64,000 nucleotides of DNA from Gorsachius magnificus (GCA_034008185.1 CM067081.1:106091265-106155264), one strand, 5' to 3'. Shown: positions 50,301 through 63,973, numbered from the stretch's first letter. Translations and numbers: made by a program. Notes: generated from the letters alone by a model not told the origin.

Positions 50301-53300
50301 CTGTATATTTACATAGCTAAGTTAGCTGTTGAACTTAGCTATAACATTTGTTTTTCTTATAATGGTTATAATTGGTAGTAGATTTAAAAGCGGAAGGTGT
50401 TTCATTTACATTCTTGCAAGAACTTTTAATTGGATATTAGTTTGTATTTTGTCTTTGCACATGTGAACAAAATATGGTAATCCCTTCCCAACTGTTCTGG
50501 TTTGTTTTACAATATTTTGCAAAATTTGAAATTTAAAGAGCCATTTCTTTATCCAGTGGATTTGGTGCAACTGCACTGTTTGAAAGAGGCCTTGGGGGGC
50601 TGGTTTTGGAAGAGACTTGTTTGGTGGTGTTTTTCATTTCCTTTTAGTTTACATCAACTGTAAATCTGTTTCTCAATTCAAACCTTCTACCAACAAATAT
50701 AGCTGGTAGAAATATGTTTCAGATCATGCCTGTCTGGAGATAATGACTTGCTGTTGATCAAAATGCTTTTGAAAGATTCTTCAAAGATCTATAGCGCATA
50801 CTTTTTGCTACTTTCTTTTACTTACTAGAAAATAGTACTGTAATGTACAGTGGATGGGTGAAGGGCCAGTCTCAACAATCTTTGAATGATATTTTTCCAC
50901 CTTTTATTACACCTGCAGTAATCCCCTGTAGAATTAGTAAAATATGAATAAAAATATATGAGAAAGTGTGTGTGTACATGTACATATATATATGTAGATG
51001 GTTGTATATATTTACAAAACAAGAAAGGAAAAAATCTTGCAAAACCAGTTAGGGTTTTCTTTTGCTCTTCTCCCTCAGAAGAAGCTTCCACTTTCCTTGA
51101 CTCCTGATAAAATGACTAGAGGAATCCTCTTTTGAAGATGTGGGTATTCAAAAATGGTGTTGGTGAGGTCTAATTATCTTGGAGGATTTCAGGACAGTTT
51201 GATATTTACCCATTGAATCTTAATCTGTTAGTAGTTCAGGACTATTACAATGGTCCATGGGAAAAGAACTGTAGAGGACATGTTGGAAACAGGAATTTAT
51301 TCAAAACTTCTGGTTTCCAGTACACCTTTGATGTGATCAGTCACTGCTGGACATGCAGTTCAACACTGCTAGAGATTGTGTCAGCTGACAGTTCCTGTAT
51401 AAGGTATATTTACTATCTAAATATATGGCATAATGGAGATTTCTAATATTCAGGGGATCTTGTATTATTGCTACATGCATCTAAAAGGAGTTGACAGTTA
51501 TTTTCTTGGCTTAGAGAGTAAAATAAGACCTAGAAATTACTGCAGGTAATTAAGACAATATTCTTGATACTGAAACAATTCAAACACAAATGCCTGGAAT
51601 TTTTCTCCCTTAATCTCCTGTCAACCTTCACAAACAGCAAAACAAGTTCACTTTGAAAGTGTTCAAGCAAAGGAAAACTGTATTTAATGGAAGCAGAGGA
51701 GAAAAACAACAAAAGATAGGTAGGGGACTTGTACTTTATGGTTATTATATCCTTCATTTGGAGGAAGATGGGTGACTGAGAAGTTATACAGTTCTATATA
51801 CCGTACTTGAAAAGCCTTTTTTTTTCTGAGACCCTTTAATGTGTGATGTCTTGAAGTTTGCTGGCTCATCAGCCACATATGGTATAATGCATGTCTTTGG
51901 GCTTTAAACAATTCAGGTTTTCTTTTTTTTTAAACCTCTATGGAAAGGAAGTTAATAAATCCCTCTTTTTGCAGGTGGATGTAAAAATTGCTCAAAATTC
52001 CACCTCCAGCTTTTCCTTCACATCTAAGATGACACATCTGTCTCTACCTTTTCTTTGCTTCATTTTCCTTTCCCTCAGTTTCTTTCACCACAGCATTCAG
52101 GCATGCCTATCTTTCAAGCAACCAGATACCCTTGAATTGTGTTTCATTTTTTTGTCTTATGGAAACTTGTGTATGTGGAAATCTTAAAATGCTGTACTGA
52201 CAGAACCTAGTTAAACAACACTATGCCTCATAGTGGCTTCTACAAGATTAAAATATAAATTTATGTCATGTCATTTACTGCAGAAGTATGGACACGCTGG
52301 TATGGATCTTAACAGTAGCTCAGCTGCAGACAGTGGCACTTGGCGATTTAAGGAGGCAGGATGCAATTACTGCACTTGAAATTTGGCCTGGACACAGAGT
52401 TAACTGTGAATCTTTCATGAGAAGTGTCAGAAAATCATAAATGAATATAAACAGACATGGCTTCTGATTCTGAAAGTTCTTTGCTCCTGCCAAGTTTTCA
52501 GAAATGGATTTTGCTTCACACTGTTACAAGTCAGTCTTATTCCTGTTGCTTTAGCAGGTGAGTGTATTACATCTGTTTTTCCTTCCCTGAGTTTTCTGAG
52601 TTGGTTTGTATGACTTGAATTCTTAAGTTTGCTAAGAAGCTTTAATTTTTTTTCCCTGACAGAGCTGATTGTTTCTGACATTAAAGTGATATATATAGGT
52701 GGTTGTACTCTAATTATAATTCAGAAATAAAATATGTGGGGGTTTTGCTTTGTAGTTGGTTTTTTTTTGGTAGTAGGCATTTTTTCAAATTGACTGTTTT
52801 CATTTCTGTATTTTTTTACGTGTTCCTTCACATCTATGTATTTTTTCTCTCTATCCATTTTAACTTACACAGCTTTATATTTATCTGATTACCTGAAGAT
52901 GCACACATGAATTGATTTTCAAGTTCCTCAGTTATCATTTGCATCAATATTTTAACAACCAAAATCATATGTTTCTTAGCTATTTCTCTGTGCACCTCTT
53001 TTTAAAAAATAAAGAATATAAACTTACATTGGTATTCAAAAATATGTAAACCGACTATATCAACGTTTCAGACAGGGCAACAATATTTGCAACCCTTGAT
53101 AACCAAGTTGTGTGAAACACTGAACTGAGGTTAGGGAATGGACCAATCCCATTTTTATTAATTCTCTATTTATGCAGAATTCCATTACAATTAATTTTAC
53201 ATTCATGCGACATCATGGAGCTAGGGGTTTTGAAGGAGAGTATGTTAAAAGAATGCATTTATAAATAGGTGCTTAATTCTAAGAACTCTTGCCAGAGTCC

Positions 53301-54886
53301 TGCTGTAAAGCATTAAGCAGAGTTTACAGCACTAATAATTTTCTCCCCTTCTAGGTAATGGAAAAAAACATTCCCTTTTTTGTTTGTTTGTTTTCTTTGT
53401 GTGCGTGCCTTAATTTCACTACTTAAATATATGCCCTTTGATCCATAGGAGATAAAAAATATACCTTCTTTGTTAGATTGTTGACTTAGGCTATGAATCT
53501 TTAGGACAAGGTTCTGTCTTAGCTATTTTAGAGTAATTGGAAGATTTCTAGGACTGTCAGATAATGGCTGGACCCCACTGGCAGAAATTTCTTGCAGCAG
53601 GTAAGCCTTTAACTTTTGCATCAAAGCAGCCATGAAACTTCCGGTTTCGTGATATGGAGGCTATTGTAGTGATATGAGCTTACAGAGCTCCTTGAGCCTT
53701 CTTCTCTTTTCAGTATCACAGCATGTGGCCTGCTTAGTTACTGTATAGGATCTGTTTGTAAAGCAGTCATTTGACACGGTTAAAAGAATTGACCTGGGTT
53801 TAAAAAAGCCTGCCAAAAAAGAAAGATTATTTTCTACTAGACCCAGTTCAAGGTTTGTCTCTACAAACACTTGTCAGAGCAACTCATTGTCAGGCAAAAA
53901 GTGGCCAGTGGTTTTATCAACCCCAAAGCTCATAGACATTAAGCTATGGACTCATTCTTTCCAAGAACAGCAGAAGCACATGCAAATAGCAGATCCTATA
54001 AAACCTACTCGTCTATTTCTTTTCTTAAAGAGTTGTGATATAGGTCCTACAGGGAAGGGGGGAGTTTAGTGACTGGAGTGGAAACAAAAATCTCCAGTGA
54101 GAGGGGAAAAAACAGTTCTATGAAGGGTAGAAGTGGGGGGTGAGATGAGGCAAACCATGACCACTCATTCACAAAATGATGAGCCATCAATACGGGGGAT
54201 ATGAAAAATTGTTTGGTAACAGCTGCTACTTCTTCTCTTCCATCTCTGTCACTTCTTACCTCCACTGGTACTCCTGACTGGTCATCTATGTCTGATGAGG
54301 TGTTTTTCTGGGAAAAGTTAGACTAGGTTTGGGCTGTGGACTGTTGTCAAGCCATACTTCTTCAACAATGATTTTGTAACATAACTCTGTACTAACCCAG
54401 CAACCTGTTGTGTCTAGTTTCTCTGAGAGTGCATTAAAAATTTATGAACATGTCAGCTTCAAAAGTGAAGAATGGCCTATGGTCTCTGCAATGATCCCTC
54501 TTGAGCTAGTACAGATGCTGCCCACCACTGATGCTGGTATTAGGTATGCAAAAATTGAGATTGGAAGGAGACTTTTTTTCCTATGGCAAATAAAATAAGA
54601 TGATAATAGAATTCAGTCTGCAGAGTGCAAGCTGCATTCCTTCTTCCCACTTCTGGGGGTCACTGACATCTTGGGAGGGTAAAGCAGCAGGGAAATCATA
54701 ACCTCCAGTCCTTTGGTATTATGCTGCTTCCCTTTTGGAGGGAAAATGCCTTTTCCCTTAGGATGTATTATGCAGGTCCTCTGGGAAAAAGCACTAATGA
54801 GAATGCCTTCAATGTACTGGAATTATATGCTTTGCTCTATGTATCATGATATGGAAGTCAAAGATAAAATTTAGATTATTAAATTT
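47354..54886. other. AT-rich non-coding DNA
   Basis: About 7.5 kb with no recognisable gene. An alternating purine-pyrimidine stretch (tacatatatatatg) lies near 50985-50998, and T-rich stretches occur at 52700-52880. A possible, very weak MIR-like word (gagaaaactgaggagggttaa) lies near 48147 but is too short to call. Confidence 0.55.
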
Positions 54887-54891
54887 ACACA
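54887..54891. repeat. Target site duplication, ACACA (left)
   Basis: Five bases directly preceding the LTR, repeated exactly at 55417-55421. Confidence 0.85.
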
Positions 54892-55416
54892 TGTTGTGGT
54901 TTAACGTGGTAGGCAGCTGAACACCACACAGCCGCTTGCTCACTCCCCTTCTCCCTTGGTGGGATGGGGAAGAGAAGCAGAAAAAAGTGAAACCTGTGGG
55001 TTGAGATAAAAACAGTTTAACAGAACAGCAGAGGAAAGAATAACAATAATAATAATAATGGCAAGAGAATATACAGTATATACAAAACAAGTGATGCACA
55101 GTGCAATTGCTCACCACTCGCTGACTGATCCACATCCCATCCTGAGCAGTGATCACTCTCCCCCTGGCCAACTCCCCCTGACCATGATGTCATGTGGTCT
55201 GGAGTAGCCCTGTGACCAGTTGGGGTCAGCTGTCCTGGCTGTGCCCCCTCCCGGCTTCTGGTGCACCTGGCAGAGCAGAGGAAGCTGAAAAAGTCCTTGA
55301 CTGGCCTAGACACTGCTTAGGAACAACTAAAACATCAGTGTTATCAACATTCAAAACACAGCACTATGCCAACTACTAGGAAGAAAATTAACTCTATCTC
55401 AGCTGAAACCAGGACA
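54892..55416 (-). mobile_element. ERVL-like solo LTR, minus-strand sense
   Basis: In the minus sense it begins TGTCCTGGTTTCAGCTGAGA and ends TTAAACCACAACA, terminal sequences I know from a widespread avian ERVL-type LTR. It is flanked by a perfect five-base target duplication, ACACA, at 54887-54891 and 55417-55421, consistent with that class. Length is 525 bases. The 3' part contains the conserved 'ttaaactgtttttatctcaaccc' block just downstream of a variable region. An (AAT)n run at 55042-55059 is an internal expansion. No retroviral coding sequence lies beside it, so it is a solo LTR. LTRs of this type may carry promoter and polyadenylation signals, but activity cannot be judged. Confidence 0.93.
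55042..55059. repeat. (AAT)n microsatellite in the LTR
   Basis: Five AAT units in a row within the ERVL-like LTR, likely a lineage-specific expansion. Confidence 0.9.
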
Positions 55417-55421
55417 ACACA
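55417..55421. repeat. Target site duplication, ACACA (right)
   Basis: Five bases directly following the LTR, equal to 54887-54891. The pair fixes the element's ends and shows it arrived by retroviral integration. Confidence 0.85.
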
Positions 55422-57326
55422 GTTGATTTAATCGTGTGTTATGGCACTTTTACTTTTTTAGTGAAATACAAGTTGCATTATTCTTTCTCTTCCGTATGTC
55501 TTCAGAATAATCTGTAAACCCTTCAAACTAAAACTTGTGCAGCAGAGGCTTTCAGAGAACTGTGATAAAATAGAATAAACTTTTTTAGTCCAATCTATGT
55601 GTATTTTTAAAATCTAATTGCAACACTATTCGGATGTTCAGAATACTTTGTAACTTTCATGTACTTTGATCACATTAGTGTAAAAAAAAAAGGCCCTTAT
55701 AACCTAACGAACTCTAAGTAAGAAGCAATTCTAATAGTCTAAAAGCTTGTTAAAAAATATGCTCTCATTTCACTCCAAGAATTTTTAGGAAGGGTACGAA
55801 TATAAACTATATGTTAATAAATTAAAAAATGCATTCAGAGATCATTGACAATGAAGTTCAGGCAGAATGACTAGTAGAAGAATGCCTAAATTATTCATTT
55901 TCAAGACTGACAGTAAGTTGCATATGACAGAACTTGTTAAACATGTACTTCATGTCATTCTGCTTTTGAAAAGAAAGGTAATTGCCTCTTAAATTTTAAG
56001 TGAATTATTCTTGAAAACTAATGGTGACACAAAAGGATCTTTTTGTGTCAGTTTGGTGCTATAGGCTAAATGTATGCCCAAACTTAAACAAGGCAGCAGA
56101 GTGCATTGCTGAAGATACCAAGAAAAAAAAAGTGCCTGATTTATGATGTGGATTGGGCACCCGTCAAGTGGAAATCTAAGCCCTTTAATCTGTATCTCAG
56201 CTGAATTTCTGCTTCATGGAAACTTTTGTCAAGTGTCTACAATACCAGGAGAGGATTACTGAAGTGAAAGGATGGAGTACTTGTGGTACAAGTGAGATAG
56301 TCAAAAGCAACTCTATCTTAGGTAGGGCTATACTTAGTGAAAGAGGTGATCATTGTTATAAACAAGGTATGACTGAAGCAGCATGAAGTAGGGAAGAAAT
56401 GCTTGCTCTTATTCTTGAAATGATAATACACTTTCAGAGGAATTTCTTACTGTTTTAACAAGGGAAATAATGTATCTCACTTAATTGTTATATTAAAATT
56501 CCTGCCCTATATTTTTACTCTTTTTCCAAAGTGTCCTTGGAGGTCTAACCTAGAGTCCCAAGGTATTTTGACCAATGAGAACACCCTGATGGGAACCTTA
56601 AGAGTTGCTGGTCAATGACTTCCATGCCAAAGTTACCCAGGCAGTGAGACCACTTATTTTTTATAAGGAAGATCATAAGACAAGGTTGAAACAGGAGTAT
56701 GTTCTAAGGTTACACAGTGACAATTCTCTATCCCTCCTGTATTGAAAATGTATCAGATGTAAAAACTGGCTCTAGTTGCAATAGACTTATCAAAGACTGC
56801 ACAGAAGCATCCTGGGCTATATAGTTTGAAATAATTTTATGGTTATGTTTTTGGTTTTTTTTTTATATATGGTACAAATGGCTTAGATTGTCTCCTAAGA
56901 ATGTCTTCTTCAATAAATATGTACTATCAGTATGATCGTATTGAGTTTGTGAGTTCTTTCTCTTTTCCCCTCTTCCCTTTCCTCTTTGAACTGAACTTCT
57001 GAGCTTGTTTGCTCTTTCAACTGAAATGACAGTGGCAGAAATTTCAAGAAATTTTTACAATGTCAATGAAATAGGCATCAAGATGCAAGGTATGAGCCCC
57101 TAATAGCTACTGAAGAAATCACTACACTATAAACATAGCATTTGGGAGCAGGAGAGATTATAAATGCATGTGAAATATCATCTGAAGCTTTTATGGCACT
57201 CAAAACATCTCTTGTGTGACTTCTTTGATGTCTTTTAGTGTGTGAGTTCAGACTAAGGTCTTTCTATGATTCTTTTAAAATTGAACACAGATCTGATGGA
57301 AAACTAGTCTTTGTCCACATCACTTA
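55422..57326. other. AT-rich non-coding DNA
   Basis: No gene or transposon recognised. A short perfect hairpin lies at 56025-56050, listed separately. Confidence 0.55.
56025..56050. repeat. Perfect 10-bp hairpin, 6-base loop
   Basis: TGACACAAAA at 56025-56034 and TTTTGTGTCA at 56041-56050 pair exactly around the loop GGATCT. It is not followed by the T run of a terminator-like site and is too short for a microRNA precursor. It may be chance. Confidence 0.9.
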
Positions 57327-58068
57327 GAATCATAGAATGTTTTGAGTTGGAAGGGACCTTTAGAGGCCATCTAGCCCAACCTCCCTACAGTGAGCAGGGA
57401 CACCATCAAGTAGATCAGGCTCCTCAGAGCCCCATTCAAACTTACCTTGAATATTTCCAGGGATGGGGCCTCCACTACCTCTCCTGGGTAACTCATTCCA
57501 GTGTTTCACCACCCTCATTATAAAAATTTTCTTCCTTATATCTAGTCTAAATCTACCCTCCTTTAGTTTAAAACCATTACCCTTTTCCTGTCACAGCAGG
57601 CCTTGCTAAAAATATTGTCCCCATCTTTCCTATAGGCTCCCTTTAAGTACTGAAAGGCTGCAATCAGGCCTCCCTGCAGCCTTCTCTTCTCCAGGCTGAA
57701 CAACCCCAACTCTCTCAGACTGTCCTCATAGGAGAGGTGCTCCAGCCCTCAGTCATTTTTGTAGACCTCCTCTGGACTCGTTCCAACAGTTCCATGTCCT
57801 TCTTGTGCTGAGGGCTCCAGAGCTGGACGCAGTACTCTAGGTGAGGTCTCACCAGAGCAGAGTAGAGGGGCAGACTCACCTCCCTCAACCTTCTGGCCAC
57901 GTTGCTTTTGATACAGCCTAGGATATGGTTGGCCTTCTGGGCTGCCAACTCACATTGTTTGCTCATGTCCAGCTTTTCGTCCATCAGTACCTCCAGGTCC
58001 TTCTCCACAGGGCTGCTCTCAAGCCCTTCATCCCCTACCCTGTATTGATATTGGAGGTTGCCCAAACC
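57327..58068 (-). mobile_element. CR1 LINE, 5'-truncated
   Basis: Antisense CR1 starting at the 3' tail 'agaatcatagaatgttttga', then 'gttggaagggacc', through 'ggtttcaccaccctcat'-type 3' ORF2 sequence, to a break near 58068. The 3' UTR matches the 45.4 kb copy rather than the 16.2 and 25.0 kb copies, so it belongs to that second type. It carries several indels and is of intermediate age. Confidence 0.95.
57715..58065 (-). pseudogene. CR1 ORF2 C-terminal fragment, frameshifted
   Basis: The frame shows [85 protein letters not shown] and then leaves the family frame near 57750, ending at 57715. Remaining C-terminal blocks persist in other frames down to about 57430. The reverse-transcriptase palm is absent through truncation. 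It is an inert relic. Confidence 0.9.
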
Positions 58069-61000
58069 CCCTTGATTTTACATTCTTGGGACAAGTATGT
58101 ATGCTGGTGTATGTTTTATATATATAAACTCTTTGTCTTCTTATTAGTATAATGTGAGTGCTTTACATGTTTTTTATAATGCCTTATCAGAATAAATACT
58201 AAAACCCACTTAAAAATGCTAACAATGAATAGAATAAAGGCATATTTTATGTGTGGAGGAATGCAAAACATTAAATAAGGAAAACCAGAAAGTTCTTGGA
58301 TTGTTAGAATCTACTAAATTAGTAAATGTCAAATGAGTTAAACTTTGTCAGCTTTTGCAATTTTATAACAAGTACTTTTTTCCTTCTTCACTTTGTACCT
58401 TCTTTCTTTCAACTTCTTTCATCCACTCAGAAACAAGATGGCTGTGAGTTTCCAACCACAATTAGGAATAGAAATACCAAAGGGGACTTTTTGATGAACA
58501 TCTTCCAAAGATCCTATTCTGTACAGATGAAAGCTGAGTGAAAAAAGAAAGTGAGAGATCACAGAGAAGTTCTTAGAGAACAGCTGCAAAGTCCTGAATT
58601 TAGGATAGAACTGAAATACTTTTAAAATCCAGAAAGTCTGTAGCTTTGCCATTAGGTATTGAACATCCAGACACCTTCTGTGACTTTCTCTGCATCCACA
58701 GAGAATGTTCTATAATCAGTATCACTTTATAAGGGATTTTCCAGGTGAACCTAGATAGTAGGTAGGACAATCTTGTCAAATCACCTTAATGCAAATCTAC
58801 CAGAAGTTACCACTCTTGTAACAGAAGCAGTGAATTGGAACATGTGCTGGTACCTCCACTGGAGTAAAAACTGATTAGCTGAAACTGTAGGTCTGGCTGT
58901 AAACTTTGGTCTTCTGCCATCATCCAAACAGGGGATCCTGAACATAGAATCACCATGCTCTTGACTACATTACAGCTTCTGGACATATGTAGAGACACCC
59001 TTATTTTATCCCAAGGCTGGAAAGCCTCTGCTTGGCAGACTACCTTGCAAGCCCATGGATCTATACTAATTTCAATGAATCAATACATTTCTAACATAAA
59101 TACTTTTCCTTAATAAATAAAATTAGAGCTGTTAATTTTATTTATTTATTTATTTAATACATGGGATTTCCCTACTGTGATTCGTGTTCTTGTTAATGCT
59201 TTAAGAATTTTTTAGACCAAGGCCATTTTATTCCTTGTTGTTCACAGAGAAATTTTTACATTTTCACATAGTTTTAAGCATTTAGAAACTCCAGAGAGAA
59301 GAATATGAAACTAAACTTGTGCAGAGTCTCTGAGTATGTTATGAACATCTTCTTGATACAAATTCCCTAATGTGTGAGGGTAAAGGGTACATAAAATTTT
59401 ACTGAGGCAAGCTCAGGGAACTGTGAAATCTTATTTGCTACTGTTGTGTTGTAGTGAGGATGCTTCTATACCCTGTGGTTTTCCAGTTTGCTTGGGTAGG
59501 CTCTAATGCATGAAATCTATTAAAATATTAAAAATTATGAATTATGAATTGAAGTTCATTACAATAAGATAAAAGAACTCTCTGCTCTTTTTCTACATTA
59601 AGATGCAATCAAATCTTAAAAATTTTCAATGCTTCAGTGTCATTTAAAACTGAAATAAGTCCCATTTGTGAAAGAAGTCACAATGTCCACGACTTTTGGG
59701 AAATGTAATATTTTGCCATGATTGCTAATCTTTGTTTGGCAGCTTATAGCTGTCTCTGACAAAAGTATTCCGGTAGCCTTTCTGCATAATAAGCAGCACG
59801 AAGCCTTCGCACTGAAGTGCCAATCAGCTCATTGCTCCTGGGCCTGCATAAGTTTGAATGAAAAACGCATGAATTGCTGTATTTCACATATTTGTTATTT
59901 TGGTCTGAACTGAAATAATAAATGATACCTGGCCTGTTTTAATGTGATGAACCGACCTTTAAAATAATTTGTAAACATACCAAATACTGTAAAGTTTTGG
60001 CTTTTTTTTCTCCTTTCATCCAGGGAAATAGAAATTATTGCCATATTTTCAGGTATGTACCATAGTGGGTTTTTTTAAAGTGAAATTTCATACTGTTGCT
60101 TATTTTTGATTGCCATGAATATTTTGGGGGTTGAAGAGGGTAGAATGGTTTTTGATAGAGCTTCAGATAAACCTTACAAGCATATAGTAATGTTACTGGA
60201 TTTTTCAAAAAACATCAGTTTTTCTTCTCACCTCATATATATTACTTCAGTTGCACCTTTAATCTATATTCTTCTATCAAATAATTAACATTCAAGTTAT
60301 CTTCAGTTTGACAACAAGAGATATGAATAATGGGGAGAATTTGTTTTCACCCTTATCTGCTTTAAAAAAATGCTTTAAAACTTTTAATGACACTTGCTAG
60401 CCCTTTCATACTTAAATTGAAGAATTGTCAAAAAGAAAATAAAGATGATTTTCCAGGGCAATGCCATGTGATATCGTTAAATTTAGGAAATAAAAAGGCA
60501 AGCACTTTTATTTGCTTGTTTAAAGTGTACTTTGACTCTATATCCAATTTAATTCAAGTGTGTTTTATGGTTTTCCCTATAAAGACCACTGCTGCTGTAG
60601 AGAAGAAGAAGGGTTTGCACTGTAACATAAGTTTCATTAGAAGTATGACTGTCTTGGAAATAGTTTTCTGATGGAAATATATGCTTTTGATTATGGTAAT
60701 GAACAGAATCATGTAAAATATTTTGTCACTTTCTGAATTTTCAACTGAGTACAAAATAATGATAATTAAATGGTAGCAAAGAAGAGAAATAAAATGTAAC
60801 ATATCTTAAACAAAATTTCATTTCTACAGAAGAGATCCATGTTCATTGCTGACTTCCTTCAAATACTTTCTGCTACACTTTATGTAACACATTTCCAATA
60901 GCTGTGGGTGCTTAACAGACAAAGCGACATTATAGCTAGTGTAACAAAGCTTGTTGAAGGCTGCATGGGAACGGAAGTTTTCTATTTGTTTATTTTAAAG

Positions 61001-63194
61001 AGAACTAGGTTTATTCACTCATACCTATTCTTGTATAAGATGGCAGGCACATTTTCTCATGCTTTCATACCCCTTGCTTCATGCTTACAAGTAACACAAT
61101 GTTTGTCTAAGTACTCTGGGCAGGATTACCTGTAATAGCACAGAAGACAGAATTCATAAACTCTCATGGAACTCATCACACCTCATAGGCTGCTATCATT
61201 TAGCAACCATGGGCTTGTTTTTTGGATATGCTTTTTGTGCCTTCAGGTAGCTGACACAGACTGTGATCTTTTTACCTTTTCATCCTGTCCCTCCTCCATG
61301 AACGTCATTAGGAAATTCTGCTGATCTACTTACAGGCAGGGTTTCCTTCTCCGGGTGTAGTCTGCCTTTTGTTTTCCTGCTCTGAGTTCTATGTAGATAT
61401 GTGCCATGATGTCTGATGACCTGAGGATTTCAGTGCCATTAACACCTGCAGTTTCTTTATTCCTTATTCATGTCATTTCTTCCAGTGCTGTCATTCACAT
61501 GTTCCTAGTTATAAATAATTCATATAATTCTTAAAGCTTTTCTCACAAGTCTCTGTGAAAAATGCATTTTGCTGCCTAGAAAATCCGGATGTGAAAAATA
61601 TTGACTTCATTGATCTTAGTATAGCTGTTCTTATGCTAACTAGTCTGGGCTTTGTAATCACATGGTATGATTTGCTATGCAGCTTGTTTATACATTTTGA
61701 GACAGGTACACCATGGGATATATATGAGAGCAAAGATCTGTGAATTTCAGTCTCTTGTCCGTGATGGCTGGGGACAAAAAAGCATGCCTCTCAAAGCCTT
61801 TCTTGTTTGCTTTATTTCATGCAGCAGTTTCAAATACGTCTATCTATGGCCTAAAAGCTGTTTCTGATATTAAATTATTCTTTCTAGATTGCAGGCTCTA
61901 TCAAAGATTGCTGTACAAGAATTCAAAGACTGACTAGAGTCTAATAGTTCATTTTGCATGAAATTTTTCGTCAGCCAAGCTCCACATAAGATCACTTGTC
62001 TTTACACAAACAGAATGAGAATTGTCATTGTTAGAAAGTTCACGTTCATTGGCAGCATTCAAAACTGTTTTGGTACTGACAAAGGAACAATTTGGCAGAG
62101 AGATAAAACTAAATGCCCATTAGTGGCTGCAGCCCACTGGAGCTTCTTGGTATGTTATGGGTAGAATAGGAGTACAAGTTTATTGTGATTGTCATGTTAA
62201 TATCCATCAGCTGTGGAAGTTCATCTAGTAGCATTGAGCATCTAGTCCACATAAAGCAGTATGATCACTGCACAGTCCCAGCAGCATTATGTCTGCCTGT
62301 CCACTAAGGGATTCAGACCAAAGGTTCAGTTTCAATGAGCCAGAAAAGTTGCGGGTCTGCTAGGACCTTTTCATGCCTTCAAAAATGATGGGAAACATGA
62401 GAAAGCACGTTAGAATGATCTTCAAAGATGCTAAATGACTGAATACAAGTTAGTCACCATCTCTTATATCTTTCAAATGGTAAATAGGAAGCAATAAAAT
62501 GGCAATATGTGGAAAAACAGAAGCTACTCAAACAGAAACATTGTCCAAGATTAAGTGACCTACAACATTATCAGCAATTTAACTCACACTGAGTAATGCT
62601 TTATATTTTGCATCAGGAGGCGTTTATCATGTGTCTGCCTGTCTAATCATCATTGCAGCTATCAAATCTGGCTTATCCATCTTTGCTATGGCATTACCAT
62701 CTGCATAAATGGTGAATCAAACCAAATTGGATTGTTCTAGAAGCATACAAAAATCACACCGATAATAAGGCTAGGTGGTTGAGTTTCAGGGTCTGTGGAA
62801 ACACCTATTCATGTAGATGCATTTGAGGGCCTGACATGGTTAAACACAAAAGCCATTTTTATTTCCTTTTTAAACTCTCTCTACCCGGCTTAACCATTCC
62901 ATGGTGGTTTTTAAATTACCTCTGACCTGTGTGGAAGAAGTGCGTATAATGTCCTCTTTATCACTGAGTCTGTTAGTGCAGTCAGACTAGCATCCCGAGT
63001 TGCAAACAAAGAAAGAATTTCATGACAGGGACTTGTGTCCCTTTTCTTAAGTGCTGGGCAAGGCCAGTTGCTACCAATTGTTTCCCAAAGTTAAAGAGAA
63101 TCCTTTCTAACCTACAAAGGCATGGACAAAGGTAATGACTGCTTTAGACCCCATCCCTGTCCTCCTCAGTATGTGCAGAATAATTGATTGTACT
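58069..63194. other. AT-rich non-coding DNA
   Basis: No gene or transposon recognised. A (TTTA)n microsatellite lies at 59136-59155. The interval 59700-59960 has intermediate GC and a dense, non-repetitive word content that resembles conserved non-coding elements; this is impression only. The interval 62820-63010 has a similar look. Confidence 0.5.
59136..59155. repeat. (TTTA)n microsatellite
   Basis: About five TTTA units in a row. Confidence 0.93.
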
Positions 63195-63973
63195 GCTTGC
63201 AATATTCAAAGTGAATATTAAATTCAGCAGAGACAAGTGTAGAGTCCTGCCCCTGGGCAGGAAGAACCTCTGGCGGTGGTACAGGATGGAGACTGACAGG
63301 CTGGGGAACAACTCTGTGGAAGGCCCTGGAGCTCTGGGATGACAGCAAGCTGAGCAGAAGCCTGCAGTGTGCCTTGGCAGAAATAAAGGCCAAGAGCATC
63401 CTGGGCTCTATTAACAGCAGCACAGCCAGTAGACTGAAGGGAGTAATTATCCCCCTTTACTCTGCACTCATTAGACTGCATCGAAAACACATGGCCCAGT
63501 TTTGGGCCACCCATACAAGAAATACATAGGCAAACCAGAGCCAGTTTAGCAGAAGGCAGTTGAGTCGGTCATGCTGGAGCATTTGCCCTGTGAGAAGAGT
63601 CTGGGGGAACTGAGCTTGTTCAGCCTGGAGGAAGACCCGATAGCCTCCTCCCTGTACCTACAAGGAGGTTAGCAAATAAATGGAGCTGGCTTTTCACAAC
63701 AGTACATGGTGGGAAAATGAGAGGCAACAGGCTTAAACTGAAATAAAAGAGCTTCAGACTGGGTACAAGAAAAACTTCTTACACATGAGGATAGGCAAGC
63801 AGTGGAGTTGGTTGTCCAGAGAGGTTTGCAGTCTCTATCCTTGGAGGATTTCAGGAGTAGGCTGGATAAAGGCCTCAGAAACATGGTCTGAGCTCAGAGC
63901 TGACCCTGCTTTGATCCAGAGGTTGGACTATAGACCTCCTGGAGTCCTTTCCAATCTGAATTATCCTAGAATA
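63195..63973 (+). mobile_element. CR1 LINE relic, old, 3' part
   Basis: Sense-strand CR1 with eroded blocks in order: 'agagtcctgcccctgggcag' (63240), 'ggccaagagcatcctgggc' (63388), 'cccctttactctgcactcat' (63452), 'ctgagcttgttcagcctgga' (63611), 'gaggcaacaggcttaaactg' (63720), 'agagaggtttgcagtctc' (63816), and the 3' UTR 'gttggactatagacctcctg' (63923) ending 'tatcctagaatac' near 63973. Many stops and indels break all frames. It is probably of similar age to the 42.0 kb copy; its 5' end near 63195 is approximate. Confidence 0.9.
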
